Shown here: piece after piece, positions 14,224-15,315 of the stretch
How the letters are laid out: every line of letters starts with the position of its first letter
Position numbering within the stretch: the first letter of the stretch is position 1
Assembly: GCA_030150045.1 (NCBI GenBank)
Contig: JASLGM010000007.1
Location: 1-15,315 of the forward strand
Direction of reading: 5' to 3'
Length of the DNA stretch: 15,315 nucleotides
DNA from: Taishania sp.
Lineage (GTDB): Bacteria > Bacteroidota > Bacteroidia > Flavobacteriales_D > Crocinitomicaceae
Notes under the pieces: generated by a model
What the model was told of the DNA's origin: nothing
Seen by the model: the letters and a program-made list of their open reading frames with translations, nothing else
Database searches by the model: none
Made by a program: the position numbers and the translations under genes

Positions 14224-14865
14224 TTATTTCGCAGTAAGAGTCATTGACAACGAACTAGTTGATTTTGATCCACCCAATTCAGTTTGTTCTCCTTCTGATT
14301 TAAGTATTAATTCTTTTTTACTTGATTCGATTACTCTAAAGATTTGAGCAAAAGTAGCTGCTGACATTTCATTATCTCCTTTAACAGTCGTTGAAATGTT
14401 TCCAATTTTTGTAACTGTTATAGTATTTACTTTTTTTGCTGTTAAAGCAATACGTTCGTTTTTCTTGAACTCTTCAGATTTGTTTGTTCCTACAAAATTC
14501 CAAACGCCTTCATTATTTGTTGTTTCGTTTGTAACTGTAGTGATTCCACCAACTGTTTTTGTTTCTTCAGTTTGGTATACAAAAGAGTACGTTCCGTCTT
14601 TTTTGAAATTAATGTCGTGCTGAAGTACTTTTGCTGTTTTTTGATTTGTAAGCGAACCTATAGTATGCGTAGTCGTCAATGTAGATCCGTCGTGTTTTTC
14701 TGTTGATGTTTCAGTTGATCCTACTCCTGTTTCTGTGTTGATGCTTTCGTAGCTCGATACGGTCCATTCGCCATCTAATTTTCCTTTTGTTGTCTTCCCA
14801 CATGCAATAATCGAAAGAGACAATGCAGCAGTAAAGAATACTTTACTCATCGTTTTCATGTTCAT
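14224..14865 (-). CDS. Lipoprotein, lipocalin-like paralog 3 (first gene of operon)
   Basis: The 213-residue protein has lipobox LSIIAC (Cys22) followed by GKTTKGKLDGEWTVSSY. Shared blocks are LQHDINFKKDGTYSFVYQTEETK, EGVWNFVGTNKSEEFKKNER and SSKKELILKSEGEQ. Thr and Ser are unusually frequent (about residues 45-75). Three in-frame ATGs (14865, 14859, 14850) precede the signal sequence, so the exact start is uncertain; 14865 gives the longest n-region. It is the promoter-proximal gene of a two-gene unit. No strong -7 box was found upstream in the AT-rich 14866-14960 stretch. Confidence 0.78.
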   Translation of the reverse strand: MNMKTMSKVFFTAALSLSIIACGKTTKGKLDGEWTVSSYESINTETGVGSTETSTEKHDGSTLTTTHTIGSLTNQKTAKVLQHDINFKKDGTYSFVYQTEETKTVGGITTVTNETTNNEGVWNFVGTNKSEEFKKNERIALTAKKVNTITVTKIGNISTTVKGDNEMSAATFAQIFRVIESSKKELILKSEGEQTELGGSKSTSSLSMTLTAK

Positions 14866-15084
14866 AATAGAGTTATTTTAAATTAACTTGGCTAAATAAA
14901 TAAAAAAAAGAATACAACTATCTTTTTCAGTTCATATTTTATGCTTTATTATATAATATTAACAGCCCTTCCCTTTATTTTACATTGTAATAAAAAGAAA
15001 ATCAATAAATTGAATGAAACCAATAATAATTGAAGAGTTTTAATCAATTATCACTTTTGTCCCTTTTTTTTATTGATCTTTTTA

Positions 15085-15315
15085 CTATTTTTTTACTTGA
15101 ATCCTAAAAGATAAGGCGCTCATCAGCAATCCAAAGAATGCGAAAACGGCAAATGAATACTTAAGACTTGACAAATCTGCAATATAACCGATTAATGGTG
15201 GGCCTAATAAAAAACCTAAAAAACTGATGCTCGAAACCATTGCAATTGCCATTCCCGAAGAATAGATAGGATGTTTACCTGCCATAGCAAACACTACTGG
15301 TACATTACATGCCAC
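15085..15315 (-). CDS. MFS transporter, C-terminal part (truncated by window end)
   Basis: Only the last 76 codons are present. They encode two hydrophobic helices with the SISFLGFLLGPPLIGYIADL segment (about 30-49) typical of the loop and helix 11 of MFS proteins, followed by a final helix FAVFAFFGLLMSALSFRI and a short basic tail. The first codon here is a GTG that is more likely an internal valine than a start. It is not a duplicate of the MFS gene at the left end, as the visible residues do not match. No terminator was seen after its stop. Confidence 0.8.
   Translation of the reverse strand: MACNVPVVFAMAGKHPIYSSGMAIAMVSSISFLGFLLGPPLIGYIADLSSLKYSFAVFAFFGLLMSALSFRIQVKK

Noticed and set aside
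14866..15084. AT-rich gap with the palindrome TATTATATAATA near 14947
   Set aside because: Short AT palindromes are expected by chance here; no gene, terminator or clear promoter could be supported.

Overview
The window is AT-rich bacterial chromosome from the phylum Bacteroidota, most likely a Flavobacteriales member (possibly Fluviicola/Crocinitomicaceae, a guess from overall feel). Support comes from TAnnTTTG-type -7 promoter boxes ahead of many genes, weak or absent Shine-Dalgarno sequences, a secreted esterase ending in a type IX secretion (T9SS) C-terminal sorting domain, and small Bacteroidota-type protein families. No tRNA, rRNA, CRISPR array, transposase or phage gene was seen.

Layout: 1-454 holds no convincing gene but carries a structured RNA-like element (98-269) that resembles a second one at 13398-13493. 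455-1666 is an MFS exporter, followed by a small conserved Bacteroidota protein (1737-2069) and a T9SS-exported alpha/beta-hydrolase (2220-3917). 3960-4811 is a divergent HxlR regulator / DoxX-like membrane protein pair with a palindrome between them. A DUF1569 (DinB-like) protein (4929-5381), a GNAT acetyltransferase (5671-6342) and a small unknown protein (6489-6806) follow. 6877-8779 is a LysR regulator with a YeiH-type transporter; between them is a phased array of half-sites that is a good operator candidate. 9069-9455 is a small secreted unknown. 9582-12197 is the disaggregase ClpB. 12581-14865, on the minus strand, encodes three paralogous small lipoproteins. The window ends inside another MFS transporter on the minus strand (15085-15315).

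The most interesting signal is non-coding. Three dispersed copies of a roughly 150-nt element (5440-5586 plus, 8834-8983 minus, 12283-12433 plus) share conserved blocks in the same order. Their central hairpin keeps a near-constant loop while the stem bases change in a compensatory way. A second, different family (98-269 and 13398-13493) shows a closing stem plus two variable-length hairpins arranged as a three-way junction; it may be the known Flavo-1 type RNA. Both families sit only in intergenic gaps and explain most of the longer gaps in the window.

The genes are mostly single transcription units separated by hairpin terminators and their own promoters. Two likely regulator-target pairs stand out (HxlR-DoxX and LysR-YeiH). 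The lipoprotein trio looks like a tandem duplication in which a two-gene operon is separated from the third copy by a terminator, a structured element and a new promoter.
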